In this document: in pieces, positions 24,950-33,234 of the stretch
How positions within the stretch are numbered: position 1 is the first letter of the stretch
Layout of the letters: every line of letters starts with the position of its first letter
Source of the DNA: Oscillospiraceae bacterium
Lineage (GTDB): Bacteria > Bacillota > Clostridia > Oscillospirales > Oscillospiraceae
DNA length: 64,000 nucleotides
Direction: 5' to 3'
NCBI GenBank assembly: GCA_017437095.1
Contig: JAFSBW010000043.1
Location: 34,592 to 98,591, forward strand
Translations under genes and position numbers: made by a program
The notes under the pieces: generated by a model
Database searches by the model: none
Told to the model about the DNA's origin: nothing
What the model saw: only the letters and a program-made list of their open reading frames with translations

Positions 24950-26362
24950 TCAGATGCTTTCCACCTTAATGGTGTTGGTGTTGCCGGATTGACCGTTGAT
25001 GGGGCCGCCGGTAAGCACCACATTATCGCCCTTTTCAAGGCCTAAATACTTCTTTGCGTAAGACTTCGCATGGTAGAACATAACATCCTGAGAGGTATAT
25101 TCCTCTGTAAGCACAGGGGTTACGCCCCAGCTCAGAGCCAGTCTTCTCCAGATCTTCTCGTTGGTGGTCATGCCGATGATATCCACCGGGCAGCGGAATC
25201 GGCTGACCAGACGGGCGGTACGGCCGGAAACAGAGCAAATGACCATACCCTTGGCCTCTACATCAATTGCCATGGCGCATACAGCATGGGAGATGGCATC
25301 CAGATTGTGGCGGATCTTATATTCCGTGTTCAGAAAACGCTTTTTATAGCTGGTGTGCAACTCTGTATACTCGGCGATCTTGGCCATATTACGAACAGCC
25401 TCTACAGGATACTTACCGGCAGCGGATTCACCGGAAAGCATAATAGCAGAGGTTCCGTCATATACAGCATTGGCTACATCGGAGATCTCAGCGCGGGTAG
25501 GCCGGGGATTTGTGATCATGCTCTCCAGCATTTCTGTTGCGGTGATCACCCGCTTGCCGATCATGCGGCACTTGCTGATAAGGCGCTTCTGAATAGCAGG
25601 CACTTCAACAAAGGGAATTTCCACACCCAGATCACCCCGGGCGATCATAATGCCTTCAACCTCTTCGCAGATCTCTTCTACGCAATCTACACCGGAGCGG
25701 TTTTCGATCTTAGCAATGATCTCAATATCTGCGCCGCCGTTTTCCTTCAGGAACTGGCGCAGTTCAATAGCATCCTGGCGGGTGGAGACAAAAGATGCCG
25801 CCACAAAATCCACATCGTTCTTGATGCCGAACAGCAGATCTTCTTTATCCTGCTCAGACAGATAAGGGCCGCTCATAACCTTATTGGGGAAGCTCATGCT
25901 CTTGCGGTTGCTCAGTACGCCGCCGACAACGGCAGTACAAACAGCCTCCTTTTCCTTCAGCTCAATAACCTCAAAGTTTACAAGGCCATTGTTAACAAGG
26001 ATCTGATCACCCACAACCAGGTTTTTTACAAGATCTTTATAGCTTACGCTAACCCGGGTCTCATCGCCTACCACATCTTCGGTAGTAAAAGTAAAAGTAG
26101 CACCGTCAGCGATCTCCACCTTGCCATTCTCGAAGGTACCGATACGGTACTCAGGGCCCTTAGTATCGAGCATGATGGCAATGGGCAGATTCAGCTTTTC
26201 CCTCACAGCCTTGATCAGATCGATCTTCTTTTGATGCTCCTCATGGGTGCCATGAGAACAGTTCAGGCGGGCAACATTCATGCCGGCAAGGGCCATTTGG
26301 GTAAGTGTAGCTTCGTTTTCACTGGCAGGGCCAATGGTGCAAATGATTTTTGTTTTTCTCAT
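24950..26362 (-). CDS. pyk: Pyruvate kinase
   Basis: Pyruvate kinase converts phosphoenolpyruvate and ADP to pyruvate and ATP, the last glycolytic step. The 470 residues show KIICTIGPAS at the N-terminus, MLDTKGPEYR, the catalytic IIAKIENRSG, IMIARGDLGVE and ITATEMLESM, and the C-terminal allosteric domain. There is no extra PEP-utilising domain as in Bacillus enzymes. The start follows AGAGGTATAG; a promoter and a terminator flank it, so it is monocistronic. Confidence 0.98.
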   Translation of the reverse strand: MRKTKIICTIGPASENEATLTQMALAGMNVARLNCSHGTHEEHQKKIDLIKAVREKLNLPIAIMLDTKGPEYRIGTFENGKVEIADGATFTFTTEDVVGDETRVSVSYKDLVKNLVVGDQILVNNGLVNFEVIELKEKEAVCTAVVGGVLSNRKSMSFPNKVMSGPYLSEQDKEDLLFGIKNDVDFVAASFVSTRQDAIELRQFLKENGGADIEIIAKIENRSGVDCVEEICEEVEGIMIARGDLGVEIPFVEVPAIQKRLISKCRMIGKRVITATEMLESMITNPRPTRAEISDVANAVYDGTSAIMLSGESAAGKYPVEAVRNMAKIAEYTELHTSYKKRFLNTEYKIRHNLDAISHAVCAMAIDVEAKGMVICSVSGRTARLVSRFRCPVDIIGMTTNEKIWRRLALSWGVTPVLTEEYTSQDVMFYHAKSYAKKYLGLEKGDNVVLTGGPINGQSGNTNTIKVESI

Positions 26363-26417
26363 AATCTATACCTCTTTCGTAGATTGATCGCATTTAAAGC
26401 ACAATAATACAGTCTAA

Positions 26418-26446
26418 ATAATAGCATAAAGCCAGCCGTGCGTCAA
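26418..26446 (-). promoter_or_regulatory. pyk promoter
   Basis: On the minus strand, TTGACG (26446-26441), a 17-bp spacer and TATTAT (26423-26418) lie 55 bases before the pyk start. Confidence 0.75.
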
Positions 26447-26464
26447 TCGATATTTCTTCAGTCG

Positions 26465-28285
26465 CTATAGCGCAATACGGATATTGTAAGCTTCCAGCCA
26501 ATGGTTCAGCTGAAGCATATACGCCATGATCTGCGGCCCTCGCATTAGTTGACCGTACCAGGGCCAGACGGATTCTGCTGTCAGCAGCTGCGCAAGCGCC
26601 CGGCGGTCTACCAGCGCGAAAACGGGCGCGTCTTTTTTGCCCAGCAAATCGGTGATCCTTTGACGCATGATAGCTTCATACTGCGGGTCGTAGGTCTTGG
26701 GATACGGGCTTTTTTTGCGGTAAAGCACCTGCTGGGGCAGCAGCCCCTCCATAGCTTTGCGCAGAAGCCCTTTCTCCATCCCCTGCCAGTCTTTATACTC
26801 CCAAGGCACGCCGTACAGATACTCTGCAATACGGTAGTCACAAAAAGGTACGCGAACTTCCAGGCCGGAATACATACTCATGCGGTCTTTTCTATCCAGC
26901 AAGGTTTGCATAAACCAGCGATAATTCAGGTTGACCATCTCTTTCATGCGCTTTTCCTGGGAACTGGTGCCCGGCAGAATATCCGTTTCCAGTATTGTTT
27001 GCCGATAGCGGTCGGCTACAAAGGTTTGGGGGTCCAGTTTTTCCGCCAACGCAGGGCTGAGCAGCCCGGCCCGCTGTGCTGTATTCTGCGCCCAAGGGAA
27101 ACCCTGAACGGCACGCACCTGGCTATCTCGATACCAAGGATATCCCCCAAATATCTCATCGGCGCACTCCCCGGATAAGGCGACCGTTACCTCTTTTTTT
27201 ATTTCTTTGCAAAAGATCAGCAGGGAAAAATCCACATCTGCCATACCTGGCAGATCCCGGGCATAGGTAGCTTCCTCCAGCGCCTCACTTAGCTGCAAAG
27301 GACAAAGAACAGTATCATGATGGCGGGTTTGCAAAAACTGGGCCATAATTTTGATATAATCGTTATCGTTGGTTGGCTGAAACTTATTGGGGGTAAAATA
27401 TTTTTGAGAATCCTTGTAATCCAAAGAAAAGGTGTCCAGCGTTTTCCCTTGGCTTTTATACTCCGTGGCCGCAACGGCAGATATAATGCTGGAATCCAGG
27501 CCGCCGGACAAAAATGTCCCCAAAGGCACATCGCTGACCAATTGCCGCCGGATGGCATCGGTTACCAAATAGCGAACTTTTTCTACTGTTTCTTCAAAAG
27601 TATCCAGATGCTCCCGGTCCGTTAACTGCCAGTAACGCCGAACAGAAAGGTTATCCGAGCAATAGCCGCAGCAGCCTGGCTCTATTTCATAAATACCTTT
27701 CAGTACGCCGCTTCCAGGCGATCTCCCCGGGCCCAGGAGCAGCAGCTCACCGGCCCCTTCTTCGTCTAAAATCGGCGCAAAACCGGGATAGGCTAATATA
27801 GTTTTTATCTCAGATGCAAATATCAGACCGTTTCTTACCCTGGCATAAAAAAGGGGCTTTACGCCCATGCGATCCCTGGCAAGAAAAATACGGTTTTCCC
27901 TATCTTCCACAACAGCAAAAGCAAATATCCCATTCAATTTCTCCAGGCAGTTTTCCCCAAATTCCGCAAAGGCATGGAGCACCACCTCTGTATCGGAATG
28001 GCCCTGAAAAGTATGGCCCAGCGCAATCAGTTCCCGGCGAAGCTCCGGGGTATTATACAGCTCTCCATTGTAAACAATGGCATATTCCCTGCCCCCATGG
28101 GAAAGCGTCATGGGTTGCTGCCCGCCCTCTGGGTCGATCACGCAGAGTCTACGGTGCAAAAGGATAGCATTTTTACAATGAAGAATGCCCTCTTCGTCCG
28201 GGCCGCGGCGAATCATAGTATCCAGCATTTTCCGTTGCGCCCGGTCATCCAGCTCCAGGCGAAATACGCCGGCAATGGCGCACAT
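26465..28285 (-). CDS. asnB: Asparagine synthase (glutamine-hydrolysing)
   Basis: AsnB makes asparagine from aspartate, glutamine and ATP. The start at 28285 is set so that Cys2 (MCAIAGVF) becomes the N-terminal nucleophile of the class II glutaminase domain (1-190, with RRGPDEEG and YNGELYN). The C-terminal synthetase domain begins near 210 and has the P-loop LSGGLDSS and ALSGECADEIFGGY. The 606-residue length is usual for Firmicute AsnB. AAGGAAGGTG precedes the start. It stands alone and is divergent from the peptidoglycan-binding cluster. Confidence 0.96.
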   Translation of the reverse strand: MCAIAGVFRLELDDRAQRKMLDTMIRRGPDEEGILHCKNAILLHRRLCVIDPEGGQQPMTLSHGGREYAIVYNGELYNTPELRRELIALGHTFQGHSDTEVVLHAFAEFGENCLEKLNGIFAFAVVEDRENRIFLARDRMGVKPLFYARVRNGLIFASEIKTILAYPGFAPILDEEGAGELLLLGPGRSPGSGVLKGIYEIEPGCCGYCSDNLSVRRYWQLTDREHLDTFEETVEKVRYLVTDAIRRQLVSDVPLGTFLSGGLDSSIISAVAATEYKSQGKTLDTFSLDYKDSQKYFTPNKFQPTNDNDYIKIMAQFLQTRHHDTVLCPLQLSEALEEATYARDLPGMADVDFSLLIFCKEIKKEVTVALSGECADEIFGGYPWYRDSQVRAVQGFPWAQNTAQRAGLLSPALAEKLDPQTFVADRYRQTILETDILPGTSSQEKRMKEMVNLNYRWFMQTLLDRKDRMSMYSGLEVRVPFCDYRIAEYLYGVPWEYKDWQGMEKGLLRKAMEGLLPQQVLYRKKSPYPKTYDPQYEAIMRQRITDLLGKKDAPVFALVDRRALAQLLTAESVWPWYGQLMRGPQIMAYMLQLNHWLEAYNIRIAL

Positions 28286-28379
28286 AGCAATCACCTTCCT
28301 TATAGGCTATTGTATGCGTTTGGGCATTCACGGTGCATAGTTTTAAAAAAGAAAGCCATAATCCAAATGAGGTGATACT

Positions 28380-28808
28380 ATGAACGAAAACCAAAAGCTC
28401 CTATCGTCTATCCTGGAAACCGCACAAATGGGACAAATCGGGATTCGCGCTGCTATGAAGGCAAATATGAAGCCCTCTCTGCGGGTAAACCTGCAAAAGC
28501 AGCTGCGCCAATACGATATGTTTGAAAACAGCGCCCATGAAATTGCATCCACTCGCTGCTGGGAAGTTCATGATATTGATCCGGCGGCAAAATTCATGGC
28601 CAAAGCAACCGCCAAAGGGAAGCTAAGCTTTGGCGATGTGGATTCTAAAATTGCGGCCATGATGATCCAGGGCAATACCCGCGGCATGATCCTGGCCTGC
28701 AAAAACAGAAACCGCTGCCAAAAGCCGGATAATCAGGTTTTTGCCCTGGCGGACAAAATGATCGAGCAAAGCGAGCAGAATGTTCAGGATATGCAGCCGT
28801 TTCTGTAA
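28380..28808 (+). CDS. Hypothetical helical protein (DUF2383-like?)
   Basis: The 142-residue soluble protein is predicted all-helical, with many Met, Gln and Lys residues and the segments MGQIGIRAAMKANMKPSLR and CKNRNRCQKPD. The pattern of long amphipathic helices recalls ferritin-like DUF2383 proteins, but I see no clear metal-ligand motif, so this is only a hint. GAGGTGAT precedes the ATG. It is the first gene of the cluster that continues with the SpoIID-like and peptidoglycan-binding proteins, 92 bases before the next start. Confidence 0.65.
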   Translation: MNENQKLLSSILETAQMGQIGIRAAMKANMKPSLRVNLQKQLRQYDMFENSAHEIASTRCWEVHDIDPAAKFMAKATAKGKLSFGDVDSKIAAMMIQGNTRGMILACKNRNRCQKPDNQVFALADKMIEQSEQNVQDMQPFL

Positions 28809-28900
28809 CAAAGCCATAAGATCATGCATAGAATGGCAAAGCACCAGGCAGGGAGAAACCGTTCTCCCTGCTCACCTTATATATTTAGGAGGAATGAAGC

Positions 28901-29281
28901 TTGTCTGCAACCGGCTATTTACGCTTGAGAGCTTTTACCAGCCAGGCAGAGATCCCGCTGCAATATGTAACAGTAAGCGTTACCGATACCCAAGGCAATA
29001 CCATTGCTTACCGCACCACTGACAGAAGCGGCCTAGTTGAGCAGATCCCTATTCAAACTCCGGATCTAAGCGCCGGAACATCTCCAAACAGCGGTGTGCT
29101 TCCCTTTGGGCGGGTGAATGTTTATGCCCATTTGGACGGTTACGAGCAGATCGATGCATTGGATGTACAGATATTCCCCGGCACAGTAACAAATCTGAAT
29201 TTACAAATGATTCCCCTATCTGAGCTTCCGCACACCTGGAACGAAGAAGAAAGCTTCCAAACCCCCGCCCAAAACTTATAG
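28901..29281 (+). CDS. Carboxypeptidase-regulatory-like (Ig-fold) domain protein
   Basis: The 126-residue protein uses a TTG start, supported by AGGAGG 7 bases upstream; a nearby ATG at 28894 is in another frame. The sequence is beta-rich: IPLQYVTVSVTDTQGNTIAYR, then DRSGLVEQIPIQTP and FGRVNVYAHLDGYEQ. This fits the small transthyretin-like fold of the carboxypeptidase-regulatory domain. It has no signal peptide. It is followed after 10 bases by the SpoIID-like gene, so a shared role with that protein is likely. Function unknown. Confidence 0.75.
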   Translation: MSATGYLRLRAFTSQAEIPLQYVTVSVTDTQGNTIAYRTTDRSGLVEQIPIQTPDLSAGTSPNSGVLPFGRVNVYAHLDGYEQIDALDVQIFPGTVTNLNLQMIPLSELPHTWNEEESFQTPAQNL

Positions 29282-29291
29282 GAGGGAAATC

Positions 29292-30557
29292 ATGCCAACA
29301 GTAACCCCCTACATACCTCAAGATATCACAGTACACTTAGGCCCGCCGGATTCCTCTGCGGCCAATGTAACTGTGCCATTTGTAAACTATGTTAAAAATG
29401 TAGCTTCCAGCGAGATCTACCCAACCTGGGATGAAAGCGCCCTGCGTGCCAATATCCTGGCAATAACATCCTTTGCCTTAAACCGGGTTTATACGGAGTT
29501 TTACCGAAGCCGGGGCTATGATTTTGACATTACCAGCTCCACAGCCTACGACCAGGCCTTTGTAAACGGGCGAAGTTATTTTGAAAATGTAAGCCGCTTG
29601 GCAGATGAGCTTTTTAACGACTATCTGCGCCGCCCTGGGTTTGTAGAGCCTTTGGCCGCCAAGTTCTGCAACGGCACTACGGTAACCTGCGAAGGCTTGA
29701 GCCAATGGGGCAGCCAAAATTTGGCACAGCAGGGGTATAGCGCTGAGCAGATCCTGCGCAGCTATTACGGCAATGTAGAAACTGTTGTAAACGCACCCGT
29801 CCGGGATATTACATCCTCTTACCCCGGCTCGCCCCTGCGCCTTGGCAGCTCCGGGCCCAGCGTTGTGGTAATACAAACTTCTTTAAACCGCATTGCCCAA
29901 AACTACCCGGCTATCCCCAAAATACCCAATGTAGACGGAATTTTCGGCCCAAGAACGGAAAACTCTGTGCGGGCCTTTCAGCGCATATTTGGCCTGACCA
30001 GCGACGGGATCGTAGGCAGCGCAACCTGGTATGAGATCGTTCGGCTGTACACGGCAGTTACACGCCTTTCGGAGCTGCGAAGCCAGGGGCAGCAGTTTTA
30101 TAACATCAACTGGGCGCCTCCAACAACATTGCAAGTAGGCAGCAGCGGCGAAAAGGTAAGACTGCTGCAGCAGATGCTCTCTATACTGTCAGAATTCATT
30201 CCGGAAATTCCTTCTCTTGCCGTAGATGGGGTATACGGTCCGGCCACCCGGGCAGCTGTTTTGGCCGCACAGCGCCGTTTCGGTTTGCCGGAAACGGGGA
30301 CAGTAGGCGCTGCTACCTGGGACGAGATCTACGACCAGTTTTCCGGCATAGAAAACGCCGTGCTGCGCTCCCGGGAGCTTTTCCCGGAACAGGGCGCTGT
30401 TGCGGCAATGGCTGTAAGGAATACGAGGGCAGCTGTTCGCCGCACCCCGGCGCAGCCAAGGACTACAGCTCCCAGCAGCGCAACCTTTACCCAGTTTCCC
30501 GGATTTGATTTGCATTTTGGCAGCACCGATCCAGTATCTCAGGAGGTGGTAAGATGA
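29292..30557 (+). CDS. SpoIID-like domain protein with two peptidoglycan-binding domains
   Basis: The 421 residues begin with a SpoIID/LytB-like domain (about 28-165), recognised by VKNVASSEIYPTWDESALRA, whose Glu matches the lytic transglycosylase Glu of SpoIID, and by EGLSQWGSQNLAQQGYSAEQ. Two PG_binding_1 domains follow (about 180-250 and 280-350, with VDGIFGPRT and VDGVYGPAT), then a Pro/Thr-rich tail. Unlike SpoIID it has no signal peptide or membrane anchor. A role on the spore cortex or coat, reached from the mother cell, is plausible but inferred. The next gene overlaps by 4 bases. Confidence 0.82.
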   Translation: MPTVTPYIPQDITVHLGPPDSSAANVTVPFVNYVKNVASSEIYPTWDESALRANILAITSFALNRVYTEFYRSRGYDFDITSSTAYDQAFVNGRSYFENVSRLADELFNDYLRRPGFVEPLAAKFCNGTTVTCEGLSQWGSQNLAQQGYSAEQILRSYYGNVETVVNAPVRDITSSYPGSPLRLGSSGPSVVVIQTSLNRIAQNYPAIPKIPNVDGIFGPRTENSVRAFQRIFGLTSDGIVGSATWYEIVRLYTAVTRLSELRSQGQQFYNINWAPPTTLQVGSSGEKVRLLQQMLSILSEFIPEIPSLAVDGVYGPATRAAVLAAQRRFGLPETGTVGAATWDEIYDQFSGIENAVLRSRELFPEQGAVAAMAVRNTRAAVRRTPAQPRTTAPSSATFTQFPGFDLHFGSTDPVSQEVVR

Positions 30558-31108
30558 GGCCCGAGGAAAGCTTTGTAGGCGCCAATGTCCGCTCACTTCA
30601 AACCATGCTGCGCGTTATTTCCGAACACGACACTCGCCTGCCTATCATTATACCTGACGGTATATACGGCCAGGATACCATCAACGCTGTATCTGCCTTT
30701 CAGCGTACCAACAGCCTGCCGGTAACGGGCATAACGGACCAAGCCACATGGGAAGCCATTGCAAGCGCTTACGATCTGGCGCTCATCTACCGGGATAAGC
30801 CCGAGCCCATTCAGGTGCTTTTTGAGCCAGGCCAGATCATCCGGCTTGGGGAATACAACGCAAATATCTTCCTTCTGCAGGCTATGCTGGCTTTTCTTGC
30901 AACTCAGGAAAAAACGATTTCCTCTCCCGGTATCAGCGGAACTTTAGACAGCGCAACCAGCGAAGCTATCTCTGCCTTTCAGCTGCTTGCCGGCCTGGAG
31001 ACCACCGGAGAGCTGGACCGCCTGACATGGAAAAACATTGTGCATCAATATATCCTTGGCGCTAACCGGGAGAACCGCAGAAAACCTCCAAAGCAATATT
31101 ATTTGTAA
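30554..31108 (+). CDS. Tandem peptidoglycan-binding domain protein
   Basis: The 184 residues are two PG_binding_1 repeats: FVGANVRSLQTMLRVI with PDGIYGQDTINAVSAFQ, and IRLGEYNANIFLLQAMLAF with ISGTLDSATSEAISAFQ. There is no catalytic domain and no signal peptide. The ATGA overlap with the SpoIID-like gene indicates translational coupling, and the protein reads like a third and fourth repeat unit separated from its neighbour by a stop. It ends in a basic tail. Its likely job is binding cortex or cell wall next to the SpoIID-like protein. Confidence 0.82.
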   Translation: MRPEESFVGANVRSLQTMLRVISEHDTRLPIIIPDGIYGQDTINAVSAFQRTNSLPVTGITDQATWEAIASAYDLALIYRDKPEPIQVLFEPGQIIRLGEYNANIFLLQAMLAFLATQEKTISSPGISGTLDSATSEAISAFQLLAGLETTGELDRLTWKNIVHQYILGANRENRRKPPKQYYL

Positions 31109-31134
31109 ATTTTTTTCAAAACCGATAATTGCAC

Positions 31135-31163
31135 TTGATAAACCTGAACAAGTGGCGTATAAT
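31135..31163 (+). promoter_or_regulatory. pgsA promoter
   Basis: TTGATA (31135-31140), a 17-bp spacer and TATAAT (31158-31163) lie 40 bases before the pgsA start. Confidence 0.8.
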
Positions 31164-31202
31164 ATTTGGAAAAGCACCCAAAGATACCCTGGAGGAACAC
31201 GA

Positions 31203-31784
31203 ATGATCATCAAAGACTGGAAGAAAGATGTATTTACAATACCGAATGTGCTCAGCCTTGTTCGGCTTTTAATGATTCCGGTATATGTAGTTATCTACCT
31301 AAACGCCGAAAAGGCGGCAGACTACTACCTGGCTGCCGGTATTTTGGCAGTTTCCTGCCTTACCGACCTGATCGACGGCAAGATCGCCCGGCATTTTAAT
31401 ATGCAGTCGTACATCGGTATGCTGCTGGACCCCGTAGCAGACAAGGCTACCCAGTTTGCGCTGATCGTCTGTCTGGCTGTGAGCTACCCCATTGTGTGGA
31501 ATCTGGTTGCGCTGTTTGTCATTAAAGAAGGCTTCCAACTCATCGTCGGAATGATCACCTATTTCAAAGACGGGAAGATCCTCAACGGCGCTCTGCTCCC
31601 GGGCAAGATCTGCACAACCATTCTGTTTGTCAGCCTGATCATTCTGGTTATGATCCCCTCCCCTTCCAAAACTCTGGTTACTGTGTTTACCATTGTGGAT
31701 GCCGTATTTCTGACCATTGCGTTTGTTACCTACATTTTGGCATATTTTGGCAAAAACAAAAAGATCCACGATATTGAACAGTAA
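31203..31784 (+). CDS. pgsA: CDP-diacylglycerol--glycerol-3-phosphate 3-phosphatidyltransferase family protein
   Basis: The 193-residue membrane enzyme carries the CDP-alcohol phosphotransferase motif D-G-x2-A-R-x8-G-x3-D-x3-D as DGKIAR, then GMLLDPVAD (about 58-80), and about five membrane helices. It likely makes phosphatidylglycerophosphate for phosphatidylglycerol and cardiolipin. The N-terminal IPNVLSLVRLLMIPVYV is typical of PgsA rather than of Pss. The start at 31203 follows GGAGG; an upstream in-frame frame has no ribosome site. Another CDP-alcohol transferase specificity cannot be excluded. Confidence 0.88.
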   Translation: MIIKDWKKDVFTIPNVLSLVRLLMIPVYVVIYLNAEKAADYYLAAGILAVSCLTDLIDGKIARHFNMQSYIGMLLDPVADKATQFALIVCLAVSYPIVWNLVALFVIKEGFQLIVGMITYFKDGKILNGALLPGKICTTILFVSLIILVMIPSPSKTLVTVFTIVDAVFLTIAFVTYILAYFGKNKKIHDIEQ

Positions 31785-31816
31785 AAAAAGCGGCAGTTTG
31801 AAACTGCCGCTTTTCT
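31785..31816. terminator. Bidirectional terminator after pgsA
   Basis: GCGGCAGTT (31790-31798) and AACTGCCGC (31802-31810) form a 9-bp stem with seven A residues on the left and TTTT on the right. It can end pgsA on the plus strand and a minus-strand transcript from the region beyond. Confidence 0.88.
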
Positions 31817-31903
31817 TATTGGGGTAAGATCTGTCACAAGCGCTGCGTCGGGTCATCCGCAGCCATTGCCGCAGCATCACAGCGCTCCATCTCCCGGTTT
31901 CCA
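31787..31903 (-). ncRNA. Candidate small RNA in the pgsA-downstream gap
   Basis: On the minus strand an extended -10 (TG, one base, TATACT at 31915-31910) is followed by about 117 bases that end in the bidirectional terminator. The presumed RNA contains a 9-bp stem (31886-31878 with 31847-31839). It has no start codon with a ribosome site. It lacks the conserved loop of SRP RNA and no known family was recognised. There is no clear -35 box. This is a structural inference only. Confidence 0.35.
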
Positions 31904-31954
31904 TTGCAGAGTATAACATTTGCATTCTAAGAAAACCGTAAAACTTTGTACTGT

Positions 31955-32033
31955 GCGCATATTCCTTTGTACGCCTTTGGTAACTGTAAGCCCCGGTTAA
32001 ATGGGAATGGGCCGCTATTACTAGAATATGCGC
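31955..32033. other. Long-range inverted repeat in the pgsA-downstream gap
   Basis: GCGCATATTC (31955-31964) and GAATATGCGC (32024-32033) are perfect 10-base inverted copies enclosing 59 bases that can fold further (GTAA/TTAC and GCCC/GGGC arms). The whole gap 31817-32040 holds no credible gene; it contains this structure and the candidate small RNA. Confidence 0.5.
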
Positions 32034-32040
32034 CGCTGTG

Positions 32041-32083
32041 AAAAAAATGCTGCCGGGAAGAAAAACTTTCCGGCAGCATTGGC
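32041..32083 (-). terminator. Intrinsic terminator after the Ig-like membrane protein gene
   Basis: ATGCTGCCGG and CCGGCAGCAT (32047-32079) form a 10-bp stem followed on the minus strand by seven T residues. Confidence 0.9.
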
Positions 32084-32086
32084 TGT

Positions 32087-33088
32087 TCAATTATTCTTCT
32101 TTTCTTCGGTAACAATGATCTTGCAGGTGTATACCCAGCCCTCATAGGTACAGCTAATTTCGGTAGTACCGGTGGAAACGGCCTTTACAAGGCCATCCTC
32201 GGATACGGTAGCCACACCGGGCTTGCTGGAAGTCCAGTTGGTAACTTCAAGAGCAGTTTTATTCTTATCTCGGAGCTTCAGGCGGAAAGCGCTGCCCTTG
32301 GTCAGGGAGCCCTCAAAGGGTTCATAGGTGTTAAAGGTCAGATCCTTATTCTCCTCAGGCACCTGAACGGTAATAGCGCACTGGGCAGATGCTGTACCGC
32401 AGGAAACGGTAATGGTAGCAGTGCCGTTGCCGATGGCAATGATTCGGCCATTGGCATCAACCGTAGCAACTGTAGGATCAGAAGAAGTAAAGGTGAGCTG
32501 ATCCACAGTATCTGCCGGCTCAACAGTAGCGGTCAAGGTCCAAACGCCACCCAGGTTGCTAAAGGTTATGCTCTGATCCGTCAGGGTAACACCGGTGCAG
32601 CTCTTGTCCGGCGTGGTTTCCACAGTAGTGGTGGGCTCAGGAGTAGTAGCCGGCGGCGTAGTCGGCTGAGTGGTAGTGATAACGGGCGTAGTAGTAACAA
32701 CGGGCGTAGTTACCACCGGCTTTTCCTTTCCGGATCCGGAGCCCGCAAAGAAACGGATGTAGATATAGGCCGCAACAGCAATAATAGCCAGCAGCAAAAC
32801 AATAATAGCAATGGTCAGGCCGCGGTTGGATTCCTTGGGGATCTCATCCTCGTCCATATCGTCTTGCTCGTATACGGCCGCAGCCTTGGCCATATTATTG
32901 CGCTTACGCACATTGCTCTTGGAAAACCGGCCGCCCTTTACATAGGTGTATCCGGCTGCCGCTTCTTCTGCCAGGGGCTGATTGGCCTGCATCTGGGGAT
33001 CAGACGGCTGGGCGCAACCGCAAATCGGGCATTGATGGGCTGTATCGGGATATACCGTACCGCACATCTCACAAATGATTTTATTCAT
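32087..33088 (-). CDS. Zinc-ribbon, one-pass membrane protein with two Ig-like (Big_2) domains
   Basis: The 333 residues start with a zinc ribbon (Cys6, Cys9, Cys20, Cys23). A charged cytoplasmic segment follows, then one membrane helix (about 91-112, LTIAIIVLLLAIIAVAAYIY) and a Thr/Pro-rich spacer (about 125-160). Two bacterial Ig-like domains come last (about 165-245 and 255-325), recognised by TFTSSDPTVATVDANG and WTSSKPGVATVSEDG. The Ig domains should lie outside the cell. Function unknown; similar proteins are thought to bind surface or envelope components. It is divergent from the pseudokinase gene, and the two promoters are 8 bases apart. Confidence 0.85.
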   Translation of the reverse strand: MNKIICEMCGTVYPDTAHQCPICGCAQPSDPQMQANQPLAEEAAAGYTYVKGGRFSKSNVRKRNNMAKAAAVYEQDDMDEDEIPKESNRGLTIAIIVLLLAIIAVAAYIYIRFFAGSGSGKEKPVVTTPVVTTTPVITTTQPTTPPATTPEPTTTVETTPDKSCTGVTLTDQSITFSNLGGVWTLTATVEPADTVDQLTFTSSDPTVATVDANGRIIAIGNGTATITVSCGTASAQCAITVQVPEENKDLTFNTYEPFEGSLTKGSAFRLKLRDKNKTALEVTNWTSSKPGVATVSEDGLVKAVSTGTTEISCTYEGWVYTCKIIVTEEKKNN

Positions 33089-33133
33089 AGGGTATCCTCC
33101 TCTTCCGACAGCATAGCTGCCAAAGTCAAGGGT

Positions 33134-33162
33134 ATTATATCATTACTTTTGAAATAAAACAA
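33134..33162 (-). promoter_or_regulatory. Promoter of the Ig-like membrane protein gene
   Basis: On the minus strand, TTGTTT (33162-33157), a 17-bp spacer and TATAAT (33139-33134). Confidence 0.7.
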
Positions 33163-33170
33163 CCTCAGGG

Positions 33171-33199
33171 TTGCTTTTTTTACAAATTTATTCTATTAT
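33171..33199 (+). promoter_or_regulatory. Promoter of the pseudokinase gene
   Basis: TTGCTT (33171-33176), a 17-bp spacer and TATTAT (33194-33199) lie 35 bases before the TTG start. Confidence 0.65.
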
Positions 33200-33234
33200 A
33201 TTACAAGAAAAACTATAGTAAGGAGGAACTGGGA

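Noticed and set aside
28300-28380. Possible sporulation-sigma promoter before the 142-residue gene (CATAGTTT-like -10)
   Set aside because: The -35 element does not match sigma-E or sigma-K at the right spacing, so it was not reported as a feature.
31299-32090. A 263-residue minus-strand frame across pgsA and the gap
   Set aside because: Most of it is antisense to pgsA, and the rest crosses two terminators. It lacks a ribosome site.
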